In this document: in pieces, positions 23,916 to 35,299 of the stretch
Layout of the letters: every line of letters begins with the position of its first letter
How positions within the stretch are numbered: the stretch's first letter is position 1
Source: Scedosporium boydii
Lineage: Eukaryota > Ascomycota > Sordariomycetes > Microascales > Microascaceae
Length of the DNA stretch: 64,000 bases
Reading direction: 5' to 3'
Assembly (NCBI GenBank): GCA_002221725.1
Contig: NJFT01000113.1
Location: 1 to 64,000, forward strand
The notes under the pieces: model-generated
Databases searched by the model: none
What the model saw: only the letters and a program-made list of their open reading frames with translations
What the model was told of the DNA's origin: nothing
Position numbers and translations under genes: made by a program

Positions 23916-25101
23916 TGGAGGATAGGTAGAAGATGAAATGCGATCAATGATGACAAGATATTTCGTATGGTATGGTATGGTCGCCTCCAAGCTGCCGCGA
24001 AAACGCCAGGAGCATCTAAACTGGGCCGAAGTCGCCCCTAGAATATTCTGCAGGAAGAAGTCGGTGGTGGGAAGAACATGTAACGTATTATTCCATCATT
24101 TCCTTCCCCCCCATGTTTGCAACGCCCAATGTTCTTGATGTCCACAAACTCCTGTCCTCCACGTTACATTTGCAACCCGAATGGTGGGAAGGTGCAGTCG
24201 ACCGACACATGGCGGACTTCCCTGGGTTCAGGTTAAGTAAGACCGTAAGAGGGAGGGAGCTCTTTCCACTCTTCTCTTCCACCATCAAACAACCCTGAAA
24301 GGATTCATCGAGTTTGATGTTCTACGAAAACCTGTCATCGTGCAAACTGACGAGAAAACCCAAAGAAAAAAAAAAGAATTGTCATTAATCCAAACCCCAA
24401 ACATGTTTATTTACAAATCAAAAATATCGTCCAGCTACGGTACAAACCGAGCTGTTCGTTCATCCACCAAGCATCGAAAAAATCTAAATCCCCCTCAACT
24501 AAACAATGGGTATAACCCCCTCGATGTTCGATTGAAGCCGATGCGCACCAACCTCGATTCAGCCTGGCATAGGCTGGCGTCGTGGCTTGCAGGGTAGGAC
24601 AAGGAGCAAGACGCCACGCCTGGTTCGATGACGTCTCGGCTACTTCGACAACTCATCCCGACCAGAACTGGAATCGAAATTCGACGTACCGTCCTTGCAG
24701 CACGCCCAACCATCTCTTGTCTCCCTTCCGCCTCGGTTCCAAGGGTGATGGCAAAGCACAAGTTGAAAGAGAACGAAAACAAAAGAAATTGCCAAAAGAA
24801 ACACCATGAAGCATCACCATTCGAGTTAAAAAGCACTATGCACAACGAAACTCCCATCCACCGTCGTCGCAACTTCCTCCAATACCCGCTCCACGAAGCC
24901 TCCTGATAAAATACCACCATCATCCCCCACGGCACGGGTTTATCATCCGATCACCGAGGAAGCGGGAGGTCGTGACATGTCTTGATGGATACTGGATTCG
25001 AACGATCGAGGATTCCGAGCGACGGAAGAGGAGCAAGAAAATACCAAAACAGGACTCCAAACATTGATGACGCGCGGTAACCCGATTTCGTCGTCGCAAA
25101 A
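23916..25101. other. Intergenic region between the Nudix and SUN genes
   Basis: 1.19 kb, no gene seen. A minus-strand AATAAA (24411-24406) in an A/T-rich setting could mark the 3' end of a long (~690 base) SUN-gene 3' untranslated region. Confidence 0.45.
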
Positions 25102-26422
25102 CTAGTAGTATCGGATAACAGCAACGCCGCCGTCACGAACGGCCGTCTACAGATCACACACACACGTTAGTATTTCTGAATCAAATACGCCTCAGTTAGG
25201 GAGGGCTAAAGCTTACCGTGCAACCAGAGGGGTTTCCGTTGGTGTAAGAACCGCCGGAGAGCTCGCACTCGATGCTGACGTCACCGGTAATCTTGATGTT
25301 GAAGTCCAGCTTGGCAGAGGTGGTGGGGGTGTTGGGGAAGATGGAGAGGTAAGTAATGCCGTCAGCGCTCTTGCCAACGCCAATGTTGACGGGAGCCCAG
25401 TTGCCGCGCTCGTTGTGGTTGCTGGAGCTGTCCCAGAGGCAAGCATCCTCGACACTGACGCCCTTCTTGTTGACGTAGTACTGGGCGGTGGTGGGCTTGC
25501 CATCCCAGATATAGTAGTTGGGCGAGTAGGGGTTGGTGAGGGGCTGCTTCTCGCCGGGGTTCAAGACGGTCGGGATGACCATGGACTCGGTTCCGGGGTA
25601 GTCGGTTCGGCAAGTCGAGACGACCTGGCCCAAGTCGTTTTGGATGAAAACGCCACCGGCACCAGCCTCGCAGAGAGTGTCATGGCCATCACGAGTAAGT
25701 TCGAGGAAGCCATCGCTATTGCAGTACAGACCACCAATGGACTGGAGGGTCGAGCCCTGAGCGCTGGGCCACTGGGTCTTTTGGTATCCAGGAGGACAAG
25801 CATACGAGCAGAAAGAGCCCGCAGTGCAGCCATCTCCGTTGATGGCGGTCTCGATGTAGCTGATGGAAGAATCACCAGGCTTGTAGTTAGGGCACCTCTG
25901 GATGCCGGCCCAGCCACCGGTTCCGAGGTAGCTGATGGGGATCGCACCGTAATCCGACGGGAACTTGGAGCAGGGGATAGTACCGCTGGGGAACTTAGCG
26001 GACAGACCGGTGCCGCCAGAAGAGGCCGCCTTCGCGGGCTTGGGAGAAGGCGCGGGCTCGGGGGTGGGCTCAGGTTCGGGAGTTGGCTCGGGCTCGGGCG
26101 TGGAAGTGGTCTCGGGCTTCTTCTCATAGAACTGAGCACCCTGCTCGGGCTCGATCTTGGGGGTGGTCTCGCCGATGACGACGAAAAGACCATCATCCAA
26201 GCCCTGGGCAGCTTCCTCCTTGGGAACCGTCTTGCCATCGAGTTCGTAGACGGTTTCGGTGGCGCTGGCAACCCACTCGGTGACGACGTCGGGGGCGCGG
26301 CGGACCTTGGAACCAGCAGCGCGGCGCTTGAGATGCCGGTGGGCGCCACGGTGGTCGTGGGGTTGAGCGACAACCTCGGCAGCCATAGAGGCCGCGAGGG
26401 CGAGGACAATGAGCGACTTCAT
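25102..26422 (-). CDS. SUN-family cell-wall protein (beta-glucosidase-like)
   Basis: Exons 26422-25217 and 25146-25102 (minus) give 416 residues; the 70-base intron is GTAAGC...CTGTAG, phase 0, with branch CTAAC, and the last exon has only 15 codons (TAVRDGGVAVIRYY then stop). A signal peptide (MKSLIVLALAAS...) is clear at residues 1-20. A linker at ~105-130 repeats TPEPEP. The C-terminal ~270 residues are the Cys-rich SUN domain: KFPSDYGAIPISYLGTGGWAGIQ, a CTAGSFCSYACPPGY cluster and HNERGNWAPVN. SUN proteins (Sun4, Sim1, Uth1, Nca3) are secreted or wall-bound, act on beta-glucan and affect septation and morphogenesis. The start was chosen at the Met that opens the signal peptide. Which paralogue it is cannot be told. 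Confidence 0.93.
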
Positions 26423-26509
26423 GGTTCGTTCGTTCTTTTCGTTGTTTTCCCGATTTTTAGTTTTCTTTATTTCTTTCCCTGGGGCCAAAGGTCAAGATAT
26501 ACAAGCCAA

Positions 26510-26526
26510 AGGTATATTATATAAAG
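26510..26526 (-). promoter_or_regulatory. TATA-like box of the SUN gene
   Basis: On the minus strand the sequence reads TTTATATAATATACC about 90-105 bases before the start codon, a suitable TATA element for a strongly expressed wall-protein gene. Its function is inferred from position only. Confidence 0.4.
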
Positions 26527-29500
26527 GAGTGTGGGTTTTGCGATCCTCGAACTAAACGAATGTGGAAGAGAGCATCAACGAAAGATACTGCTCTGTTTGA
26601 TAAAAATATATCACCGAGCACGAGGCAAAGCAAAGAAAGAAAAGAGTGTGGTTGGAAAGGAGTGGAAGAAGGAAAGAGAGTGAGGAAGAGAGAGAAAAGG
26701 AGTCTCCTTCAAGGATTCGACACTACTGCGAAAAGGTAGGATAGTCAACGGGGCTGCATGGTCCTGGCGAGAAAGGAAAGGATCCGGGTCAGGGGTATAA
26801 TTGGGGGGGCGGCCCTGGGGAGAAGAATGGGACAGGACAATACGATGCGCCTGCGCCGGCATGGATGGCCCAGCATGGCTGTGCGTTCGTGGTGGAGGTA
26901 CTTCGCCCACCGTTCCCTACGACCTCATCTCACGACCCTGTTGGCCACGGTAAATTCCTCAATTCCTCAGTATGTACGAAGTACTCCTACGAGGTGAAAG
27001 TATGTGAGTCTACTTCTGCAAAGTCATTGGATTGCGTGGTCGATCTGGGACCATCGCGATTTCGTCGGACTGGGAAATAACAGTGGTAACGGTGGGAAAA
27101 TGGATTGAGAGAATTTGAGATTAAACCATCTCGTACCTGCATTAGACGGGTTCACAATCTCGAGTCGTTCCCACTCAACTCGCCCCTCTGAGTGACTTAC
27201 TTGTCTATACAAGACTGCCTGCGCCGAGAAGTACTTCTCTGTACTCCAGGAAGACTCGTGGGCGGCTCGACGCTTCTCTCGACGCTTCAGCTACATGACG
27301 GTACCTTTTTCTGCCTGCCCGTGGGTCAGGGTCAGGGCATCAGACAGACAACAGAGGGACAGAAAGACAGAAGCGACCCGTGCCTGTGCCTGGAAACCTG
27401 GCACGAACCATTGACGCCCACATGTACGAAGTACCGTTTCTGCAATCCTTTCGTACGATTGATACTTGTCCAAGTTGAGTTGCCCTTTGAAGAGGGAGAA
27501 TCCAAGGGAAACCAGGGGTTCCCAGGTGGGGAGGCAACCGTTGCGATTGGAGGGAGGGAGATTAAACCTGGTGTCACTCTCAGCATTGGCTGCCAAAGAG
27601 GGACCAGTTTTTTACTTTGGACTAGCCTGCAACACCATCAACACCCGCCATGGACTTGACCGAGGGTTTTTAAGCTCGACTATTTTGGTGTTTATTATGC
27701 ACAATTTTGCTTGTAATAATCTCTCTTGGGGAGTGGACTCTGGAGAGTGGGTTCCTGTCAACAACATTGAAGTCCTTTTGATGTCCATGGCGCATAGATG
27801 AATGCACTCACTTTATGGATTGATTGGATGGAACTTTAGACGGAAATGGGACAATCTGGCGATCTGTAAATCGAAACGATCTTGACGTGCCAGTCGGTCT
27901 CTAGATACGGACGGACGTGTTGACGACCACGATAAGAGTACTTCGTACATCGGACACAGCGACACTACATCGATGTTCACAGTCTTGACCGAGAACGAAC
28001 TCACCTGGAGGGTTCGTTTCGTTCCTTGGCATATGCACGGATAATTCCCCATCATTAATCCATTTTCGAGAATGTTAAGAGATTCCCCATCAAATTGATC
28101 GTTGATCCATGAGAATGGCATTGATCCTTGGCGTGTACCTCCTCCCTCTGAGCAGCACGCCACCAATCTCGTCAATCACTCCACCAAATTAGCTCCTGGA
28201 TCTCACCTGGGCCAGGCCAAGCGCTAAGAAAGTTGGTTATTTAACGATAATGAAGCCAGAACATCCCCCTCTGAAACTTGAACCCTTTGCTTAAGCTAAT
28301 CGATCTGATGTTGACGTTGTTGAATAGGGGCTTACGTATGTTTCGTGGCTTGGGGCAGCTTGGGGGGACCAACTGGATCTGAAGGTTGAGATGGGGGGAG
28401 ATTAAAGCTTGGAGGAGCTTTTACGGTTTAATCTCAACACATCGAAGAAAGTATTCCGCGTGGTATTCAGGCCTCCGGTATATGACTCCCCGGTATGTGT
28501 CACCGTCTAGACTACTTGCGCTTCTATTGTACATTTCCAATTCCTCCCTTTCTGCGCTGGCTGTTGAGGCTCTTGGAATTGAATTTTTTTCCCCATAATT
28601 ACTGGTATCTACCAAGAATCACCATGAAGTACCTGGAAGATTTACTTCATAGTTTGCTTCGTATGGTCGGTATGTGAAGAAGGCGATACATACAAGTAGG
28701 TAAACACGGACAAAAGCCCTAAGGGTATGAAGGAGGGAGAGGGCAGATTGCTTTAGAAACCACCCCTAATCTATTGGGCACCTCCTTCATATACGTGCCT
28801 GAGTCGATGTCGTGGATGATCGAGGACGATGTCTCTCCATATCTAAGACACACGATCAAAGGCGGAAACCCTTGGGTCTCATTCCAGGTACGCTATACCA
28901 CAAGAAGGCCTCACACACGCCATCCTCGCAGCTTTTGTCGCGCATACGTACGTACCTATTATCTTCCTTGCTCTCATCTCTTCCATCATTATGGTAGCGG
29001 AGGGGAGAAAGGGAAAAAAGAACTCCACCGTCGCCCCTGGTAATGTGTCCAAGTGCCCACAATGACGTTTCCCCTACCGGCAAGAAACCGCCATGGAACT
29101 TGTGGGATAGATTCGTGCGATCGTGTTCCCCGGCAGGTTGGTCCCGTCCACCACGGATCTTTTGCCGGGGCATGGCGCATTTCGGAGGATGACGCCACGC
29201 CGCACGTTAGTCCTCTGAAGCTTGATGGTACTAACATGGATATCTCGGCTTCTATCGTTTTATTCCACCATGTGTCCTTCCTTTGTCAGCTTCGTTAAGC
29301 TTCTAGATCGTCTGCGCTCCCAGGAAGACTGTCATCTTGCCCTTGAGACGGGTGGGGCCGAGAACGAAGCGTGGTCACTTTCTTAGTCGAATTGAAATAA
29401 GGCCCGTTTTCACTCGAGATCAACATTGTCAGTACCTGGAGCCAACCTGTGCCATATGGACCATTGAACTCTCTTCACAGTACATAGGGCTTTTTATATG

Positions 29501-29786
29501 CAAAGGGAAAAGGCCTGTCGACAGATCCAGGTGTCGGTTAAGAAGAGTCCAGTCTCTGAGCTTAAGGCCCAGTATACCCACGCCACCCTGGCCATCCGAA
29601 TCCAGATGCCCCCAGGCAACTCTTTGCATGGAAAGATGTCCTGAGGCTTCCATCTCATACGGGTGAGTTTGGTAAGGGCATGCACGGTCTCTAGTTAAAG
29701 GGGCCCATCCCGAAGCCCAGTCCGACAGGATGCGAAGGTACCTGCGAATGAGCCATGTCAGCTGCGGGAATGCGAGGAGGGAAAGG

Positions 29787-29812
29787 GCCCTGGGTCCTGG
29801 GTCCTGGACCCC
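29787..29812. repeat. Short tandem repeat of CTGGGTC
   Basis: CTGGGTCCTGGGTCCTGGACC: a 7-base unit repeated about three times in intergenic DNA. Confidence 0.8.
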
Positions 29813-32800
29813 ACATCCATAGAAGAGGGGTTTGAAAAGCAAAGAGAGAAGAGAGAGCATATAGACTAGCTTGTGCGGATCGTCCGTATCGAGTCTTAGA
29901 CACAGTCTCAATTTGTCTTACATCTTTGGCGTTATCTTGGTCCCCTCTTCCTTTCCAAGGCACCTGGAATAGAAGGTCCATTTCGATAACTGAGGCAAAA
30001 CGGTTTCTATCTTACCAATCTTCCCCGAGATACCACTCTCAGAGGAGGCCTGGGCGGCTGGAGTCAGCTGAACTTTGATGGGGAGACGATTTGAGGAAAG
30101 GTTGCGCTCGCATATACATCATCTTCTTGCCTTGATTCTGCTTTTATCTCGGTTTCACTCGTCCTTGAGCAACTCACGATGCGCATTCAGATGAGATCTG
30201 TGAGGCTTCCCGCGATAAATCCTATGACTCTGCCTCCGCACCCGACGTCAGGTCCCTGCAGGGTAGGGCCCGCATCTTAGCTCTCATCGGGCACTCCGGA
30301 GTAAGATGTCTTTGGATGGGATGAGCCTGCATAGGGCATTTGCACCTGGCCCGCATTCCAGGATGGCGTTCAGGGCCGGGCTGTCGGATGATGAATCAAT
30401 TGCAGGCCTTGGCCGGTTAGGGTTGGTAAGATGCTATTCCCCTGATGATCATGCGGACACTCCTCGAAACGAAAGAGTTTCCAACATCACCGCCCGAGCC
30501 AGCGCCGACTCGGGGAATCGGGCTGGCTAGATGTTAGAAGTAGCAGCACGGGTCAGTCTGTCAAGTGATTCATGGGACCTTAGCGACCTTATAGTCCAGG
30601 GTATAGCAGGAAGAAGTCTGAGGGCACGCCTGTCAGCATCCCCAACGCTGCTACCGACCTGATCAGCCCTGCATTTCAGAGGGCGATCATTAAGTCGGAA
30701 AACTAGGCGAATATGCTATAAGATGACCGGCTTAAGAAATCGCCACACAAGTGAGCCCGGTATTTTTTAGGAAAGCTGTTTCACACCACTTAGATACCAG
30801 GATAACAGGAACAAAGAAGGACGACAACTTTGTTATGGGGTTATAGAGTTGGTTGAAGCCCCTTCAACGCCACGAAGCCGCAGTTTTCTTCCTTTCCATC
30901 ACAATTCAGTCTTGTCCCAAAATAGAAGACCAGGGAACACGTGTTTCAGGAAAATCCTCGCGGGGCTGAGGGAGGCTGAGACGGCTTCCTTCCTCCTCAA
31001 CCGACAACAGAAAGATCCCAGCTTGAGGTAGGCATCTCCACAGGCTACGGATATTAGAGGTTCACTCTTCCCCGTATAAGCTGCTCTACGTGGTCACTAC
31101 CTGTCCATAAAGAGGATGCCCGAATAAGGTCATTTGATTCGCGAATCCCGGCAAAGGACGAACTTCGGAGAGGCGCGCTTATCATCTTGGACGTCGACGC
31201 TCCGTGTCTTGACCCCGGAGCGAAGAGGCGTGGCATTTTCTCTCTTGAGCTACCAGGCGGAGCAAAGTTTCGATTCATATTATAGATGGCAGGAGCGCCG
31301 GCAAAATTGCTCCGATTCATATGTGACAATCAAGTATCCTATCGGCGGACGGCGCCGCCATTTTGCCGAGTTCCAGGATGATTAATTGGCCAGAATGACT
31401 TTCTCACCAAGATGGACGGGAGAGGGGAGAGGGAAGAGATCAGAGTCGATTGCTGCAAGATGGCATTCGACAAGGCCGGCAAGGTTCGTCTGGAGAAACA
31501 ATCTTGCCTCCATTCCTCTCTACCAAATCGCTCTGTCACCTATGGCGTTCTATTGCTTCGAAGAAGTAGGAGAGGCAGCACTATGTATGTATCAGTGTTA
31601 ACAAAAGACAAGATCGACTGAAGTCCAGCTTCCCGCTTGCCTAGAGGATATCATCACAGGTCACAGCTCGACCTTGATGTTGCTTTCATCAATGCGAAGC
31701 CGTAATACTTCGTGACCTCCGATTTGTTAGTGTACATATATGAAGTAGTTGTACATTCCAAGACATGATACTTCGTATGGTTGGATCGGCACCTTCACAT
31801 TCATTGAAAGTACGGATACATCTGTCCGGGAGCAGCCCTGATCAAAATAGGTTCACAGTGCGGGGATTCAACGTTGGTCTGACGGGATGAGCACTTTGAC
31901 CATTGGCCAGGCTCGGTGGGACCACTAACCCCCCTTGTCGTCAGCACCGCCACCGCCTACCCAAGCAACGTGGGCCGCCAATCGTAACATCTGCCCTCAC
32001 CTGGCTTCTTGTCTCTGCCGGGATCCGGGCATGCGGCTGATTGAGGAGACAATGATTTGGTGGAGTTCACGGGAGTGCTGGAGCCTGCTTTGCCACAGAA
32101 GAAGAAGAACAAAGACAGAGAACGGGAGGCCTTATTTCCCCGTTCTAGACGGCCCCAATTACTGTCGGATGGTGTTCCGCGTATGATGCTAGCAGACGCA
32201 CGAGGTTACAAGGCGAAGGAAAAAATACGAATACACTGTACCTTCGTGACATGAGGGAGGTTTTCTGTTTATTGTTCCTGGTCTGAGAATTGATCGATGG
32301 ATCAACAATGCAGATGCACTTCGTCGAGGTACAATGTGTCATAACGGACGCACTGTATACATTAGATAAGTATCCAAAGGAATCCAAACAGTGGCTGGAT
32401 AGGAAAGTATCGGGAACACTGGGGACCGCAAGTTTCGCAGGACTTACAGGATTTAATTGGTAACTGGAACTGCTGAGTGGCGCGCTTTCCCTCCCCAGTC
32501 ATCCTCCAATAACACCCGTTGTCGGTCTCGCGCCGTGTGAATGCTACTTCGTATGACGAATGTTAGTGCACAAATCTAATTCGAAGTCATCTCTGCCTTG
32601 AGCCTTCCAGTTCTCTTCTGATTATTTTTCCCTCGAATTTTTGAGGCTCGTTCAGGACTAAACTTGGTCGGGTCGAGGAGGAGACACACCCACCTGGGCC
32701 ACCACCAAATAATACCTTGTACTTCGTACCTCTTCGCACTTTGTACTTTGTACACAGCCTACCTCTGACCAGGCTGTATACTAGTTACTTCGTACTTTGT

Positions 32801-33131
32801 GCGTTCCCATCAATCAATCCCGCCCCCAAAATCTACATCCCATCCACATTGCCAGACACCTTCCCAGACTCGTCCTTGGTACACCCACCTCGAACACTTC
32901 ACCCACCAGAGCTGTCAACCATCACCAAACTCGCAAATGCGTCGTCGATAAACCCCGGCCCTTATTATAGCCATCACAGACCGAACTGCATTACCAAGAA
33001 AACATTGTGTTTTCCTCACTGTGCTTTGTTTCCCTGACCGAGAACTCCCACACTTTATTTTTATACGCCGATTCCAGCATCGTCTCAGCTCTCGCCACGT
33101 TCCAGCCACACAACTATCTCGCACGCCCCAT

Positions 33132-33154
33132 TCTCCATCCTCCATCCTCCATCA
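33132..33154. repeat. Short tandem repeat of CTCCATC
   Basis: CTCCATC occurs three times in a row in the pyrimidine-rich leader of the zinc-finger gene. Confidence 0.85.
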
Positions 33155-33292
33155 TCTCGAACGACCTTCCGGCGATGCAATTCCGGAGTACCTCTGCTGC
33201 TTGATGCTGCGAATCGCTAATTGAATCCTACGCCTTACGGTTCCTTTGTTATTTCTCCGCGATTTCGAGAAACGACCTGTAACGCCGTGGTC

Positions 33293-35299
33293 ATGGCTTC
33301 GGATCAAGGTCCTGTCGTGACAGAAGCTTCGCTTCAGCCGTCGCAACACCCACCCGCGGCGGCGCCAGCTTCTCAGTCATCAATCGCCGATGCGCCCGAG
33401 CCCGGTGCGAATGCCAATCCGCTCAAGCGATCTCGAGATGATACCCTAACCTCTCCGACGCCGGCTGTGGAGGAGCCCTCGTACAAGACGGCTCGATTTA
33501 CGCTGCGGTCGACGTCGCCAATCCAACTAACTGCAGCAGCGGCTGCCTTCGAGGCTGAGCGCCGTCGGAGAGAAGAAGACCTAGGGCATGACCAGACCAG
33601 TGCCATCGATCCTTCCGTTCACTCCGCCATTCAAAAGCTGGCACAGGACGCGGGGATCTTGAGGCAAGGCGCTACCCAGCCTTCTGTACCTGCGGCACCG
33701 ACAGCCGTGATGGACCCGACGGCAAAACTAGATACAGAACCCATCACCGTGTTAGAACAACCTCCAGCAGCCCCCGAACTCCCTACGTCGACCTTGAATT
33801 CTACCTCGCTGGCCGCCACCGCCGCCAGTATCCTCGACGCGACCCAGCCTGGCGAAACAAGCATTGTCGATGCCCAAGTCACTCAAAGTCCAACACCGAT
33901 GGACATAGACCCGAAACTAGAGGAGGCTCACGTAGCCCATCAAGAAAATAGGGCGCCTCCGGCCTCGCTATCGTACCCCGGTCCCCAGCCTACGCCGACT
34001 CCCATGCCGGCATCGCTCGCTAGAACTTTGAGCTACCCCCTAACGACCGCCTCCGAACAAGGCTCGCCGACCTCTCCGGAGACAGGAACGAAGAGACACA
34101 AATGCCCGTTCTGTGACACTGTGTTTACTAGGCACCACAATCTCAAGAGCCATTTGTTGACTCATAGCCAAGAAAAGCCGTACGAATGCGAGAAGTGCAA
34201 GATGCGGTTCCGGCGACTCCACGACCTGAAGCGGCACTCTAAACTCCATACGGGCGAGAAGCCACATGTCTGCCCCAAGTGTGACAGGAAGTTCGCCAGA
34301 GGCGACGCTCTGGCGCGACACAGCAAAGGTGTGGGAGGATGCGCTGGGCGGCGGTCAAGTATGGGGAGCTTTGCTGAGGATGACATGGCCAACTCGAGCC
34401 TAGTGGACGGTGATGTGTCGCAGCTTAGTGTCTACACAAGATACGCAACTGAGGCGGCTGCGATCGAAGAAGCTAGGAGACGACAGAGTCTCCCGGTCCC
34501 CAAGGCGCCACAAGCTACCGTTGCCGCCCATACGAGCCCCGAGGCTGCTATTATGCATCTACGCGATTATCAGCCAGGCCCGCAACGCGCTAGCAGTGGT
34601 CTCTTTGCTCCAGCGTCTGAACGCAATAGTGTAAGTACCGTGACTTCCCTTCGCTTGTTAGACAGCATGGGCAATGGCCGCACCCCCGCCACTAGCATCT
34701 CATCGCTGCCAGTGAGTGCTGGTAGCGGCTCCGTATACTCCTCGATGGGAGTGACGGAGAGTCCCGGGTCGCCGAGCTCAGCTGTTCCTGCTCTTCGCGG
34801 GCAAGATTTGTGGTCTACTTCCCACCAGTCACGGTCATCAAACCTAACTCACCAGTCTCCGCAGCCGCTACAGCAACCACCACCGCAACCTTACATCCAA
34901 CACGACTCCGACCGCCGCACACCACCGATTGCGACGACTTCCACAGGCGCGATTGCGAAGGCCAACAGCACCCCCGATGGCAGGTATGTTACGAGTCAGA
35001 ACGGGCCAGGGACGCCGCAGTCGGGATCAGCCCGCGCAAGTAACGGAACGCAAGCTATCGAAAATGCCAACATGTTTGCTGGGGATGTGTATGGCCTCTG
35101 GACCTACATCCAGAGTCTGGAGGAGAGAATTTCTCAGATGGAGAAGACGGATCACGAGAAGCAAGTGCAGATCACAACACTCACCAACGATGTTGCCGAG
35201 CTTCGAAGAGAGCTAGAGGCGAGGCATACGGCGGACCCTGTTGTGGAGAAGCAACAGATAGGAGCAGCAGGCGCCGACGCGAGATCCATTCCCGTCTGA
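33293..35299 (+). CDS. C2H2 zinc-finger transcription factor, Azf1-like
   Basis: An intronless gene of 668 residues from ATG 33293 (MASDQGPVV); the frame is open upstream but has no earlier ATG. Residues 1-270 are low-complexity (Ala/Pro/Ser/Thr) with a basic patch near KRSRDD. Residues 271-350 hold three zinc fingers: CPFCDTVFTRHHNLKSHLLTH, CEKCKMRFRRLHDLKRHSKLH and CPKCDRKFARGDALARH, the third closed by Cys (GVGGC) instead of a second His. TGEKP-type linkers join the last two, as in sequence-specific DNA binders. Residues ~350-590 are Ser/Pro/Gln-rich. A C-terminal segment (YGLWTYIQSLEERISQMEK... to RRELEARH) looks like a coiled coil for dimerisation. Similarity to Azf1-type regulators is from memory; targets are unknown. 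Confidence 0.88.
   Translation: MASDQGPVVTEASLQPSQHPPAAAPASQSSIADAPEPGANANPLKRSRDDTLTSPTPAVEEPSYKTARFTLRSTSPIQLTAAAAAFEAERRRREEDLGHDQTSAIDPSVHSAIQKLAQDAGILRQGATQPSVPAAPTAVMDPTAKLDTEPITVLEQPPAAPELPTSTLNSTSLAATAASILDATQPGETSIVDAQVTQSPTPMDIDPKLEEAHVAHQENRAPPASLSYPGPQPTPTPMPASLARTLSYPLTTASEQGSPTSPETGTKRHKCPFCDTVFTRHHNLKSHLLTHSQEKPYECEKCKMRFRRLHDLKRHSKLHTGEKPHVCPKCDRKFARGDALARHSKGVGGCAGRRSSMGSFAEDDMANSSLVDGDVSQLSVYTRYATEAAAIEEARRRQSLPVPKAPQATVAAHTSPEAAIMHLRDYQPGPQRASSGLFAPASERNSVSTVTSLRLLDSMGNGRTPATSISSLPVSAGSGSVYSSMGVTESPGSPSSAVPALRGQDLWSTSHQSRSSNLTHQSPQPLQQPPPQPYIQHDSDRRTPPIATTSTGAIAKANSTPDGRYVTSQNGPGTPQSGSARASNGTQAIENANMFAGDVYGLWTYIQSLEERISQMEKTDHEKQVQITTLTNDVAELRRELEARHTADPVVEKQQIGAAGADARSIPV

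Larger units (their letters stand above)
26423..33292. other. 6.9 kb gene-free region between SUN and Azf1-like genes
   Basis: The largest gene-free stretch. All frames are short (up to 160 codons) and none resembles a family I know; no exon pair with convincing splice sites was found. It holds seven exact TACGAAGTA/TACTTCGTA copies (26975, 27425, 27939, 31769, 32545, 32720, 32786) and short tandem repeats. The last ~600 bases are pyrimidine-rich with several short upstream frames, consistent with a long leader for the zinc-finger gene. Non-coding RNA or decayed repeats are possible but not shown. Confidence 0.55.

Noticed and set aside
24990..25015. tRNA B-box-like GTTCGAATC on the minus strand
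   Set aside because: The flanking bases do not form a T-arm stem and no A box or acceptor pairing is visible. Similar words near 18250 and 23175 fail in the same way.
25415..26524. 369-codon open frame antisense to the SUN gene
   Set aside because: A composition shadow; the sense strand has a signal peptide and a complete SUN domain.
29429..29911. 160-codon minus-strand frame in the gene-free region
   Set aside because: No recognisable domain and no supporting splice partner; its length is within chance for GC-balanced DNA.
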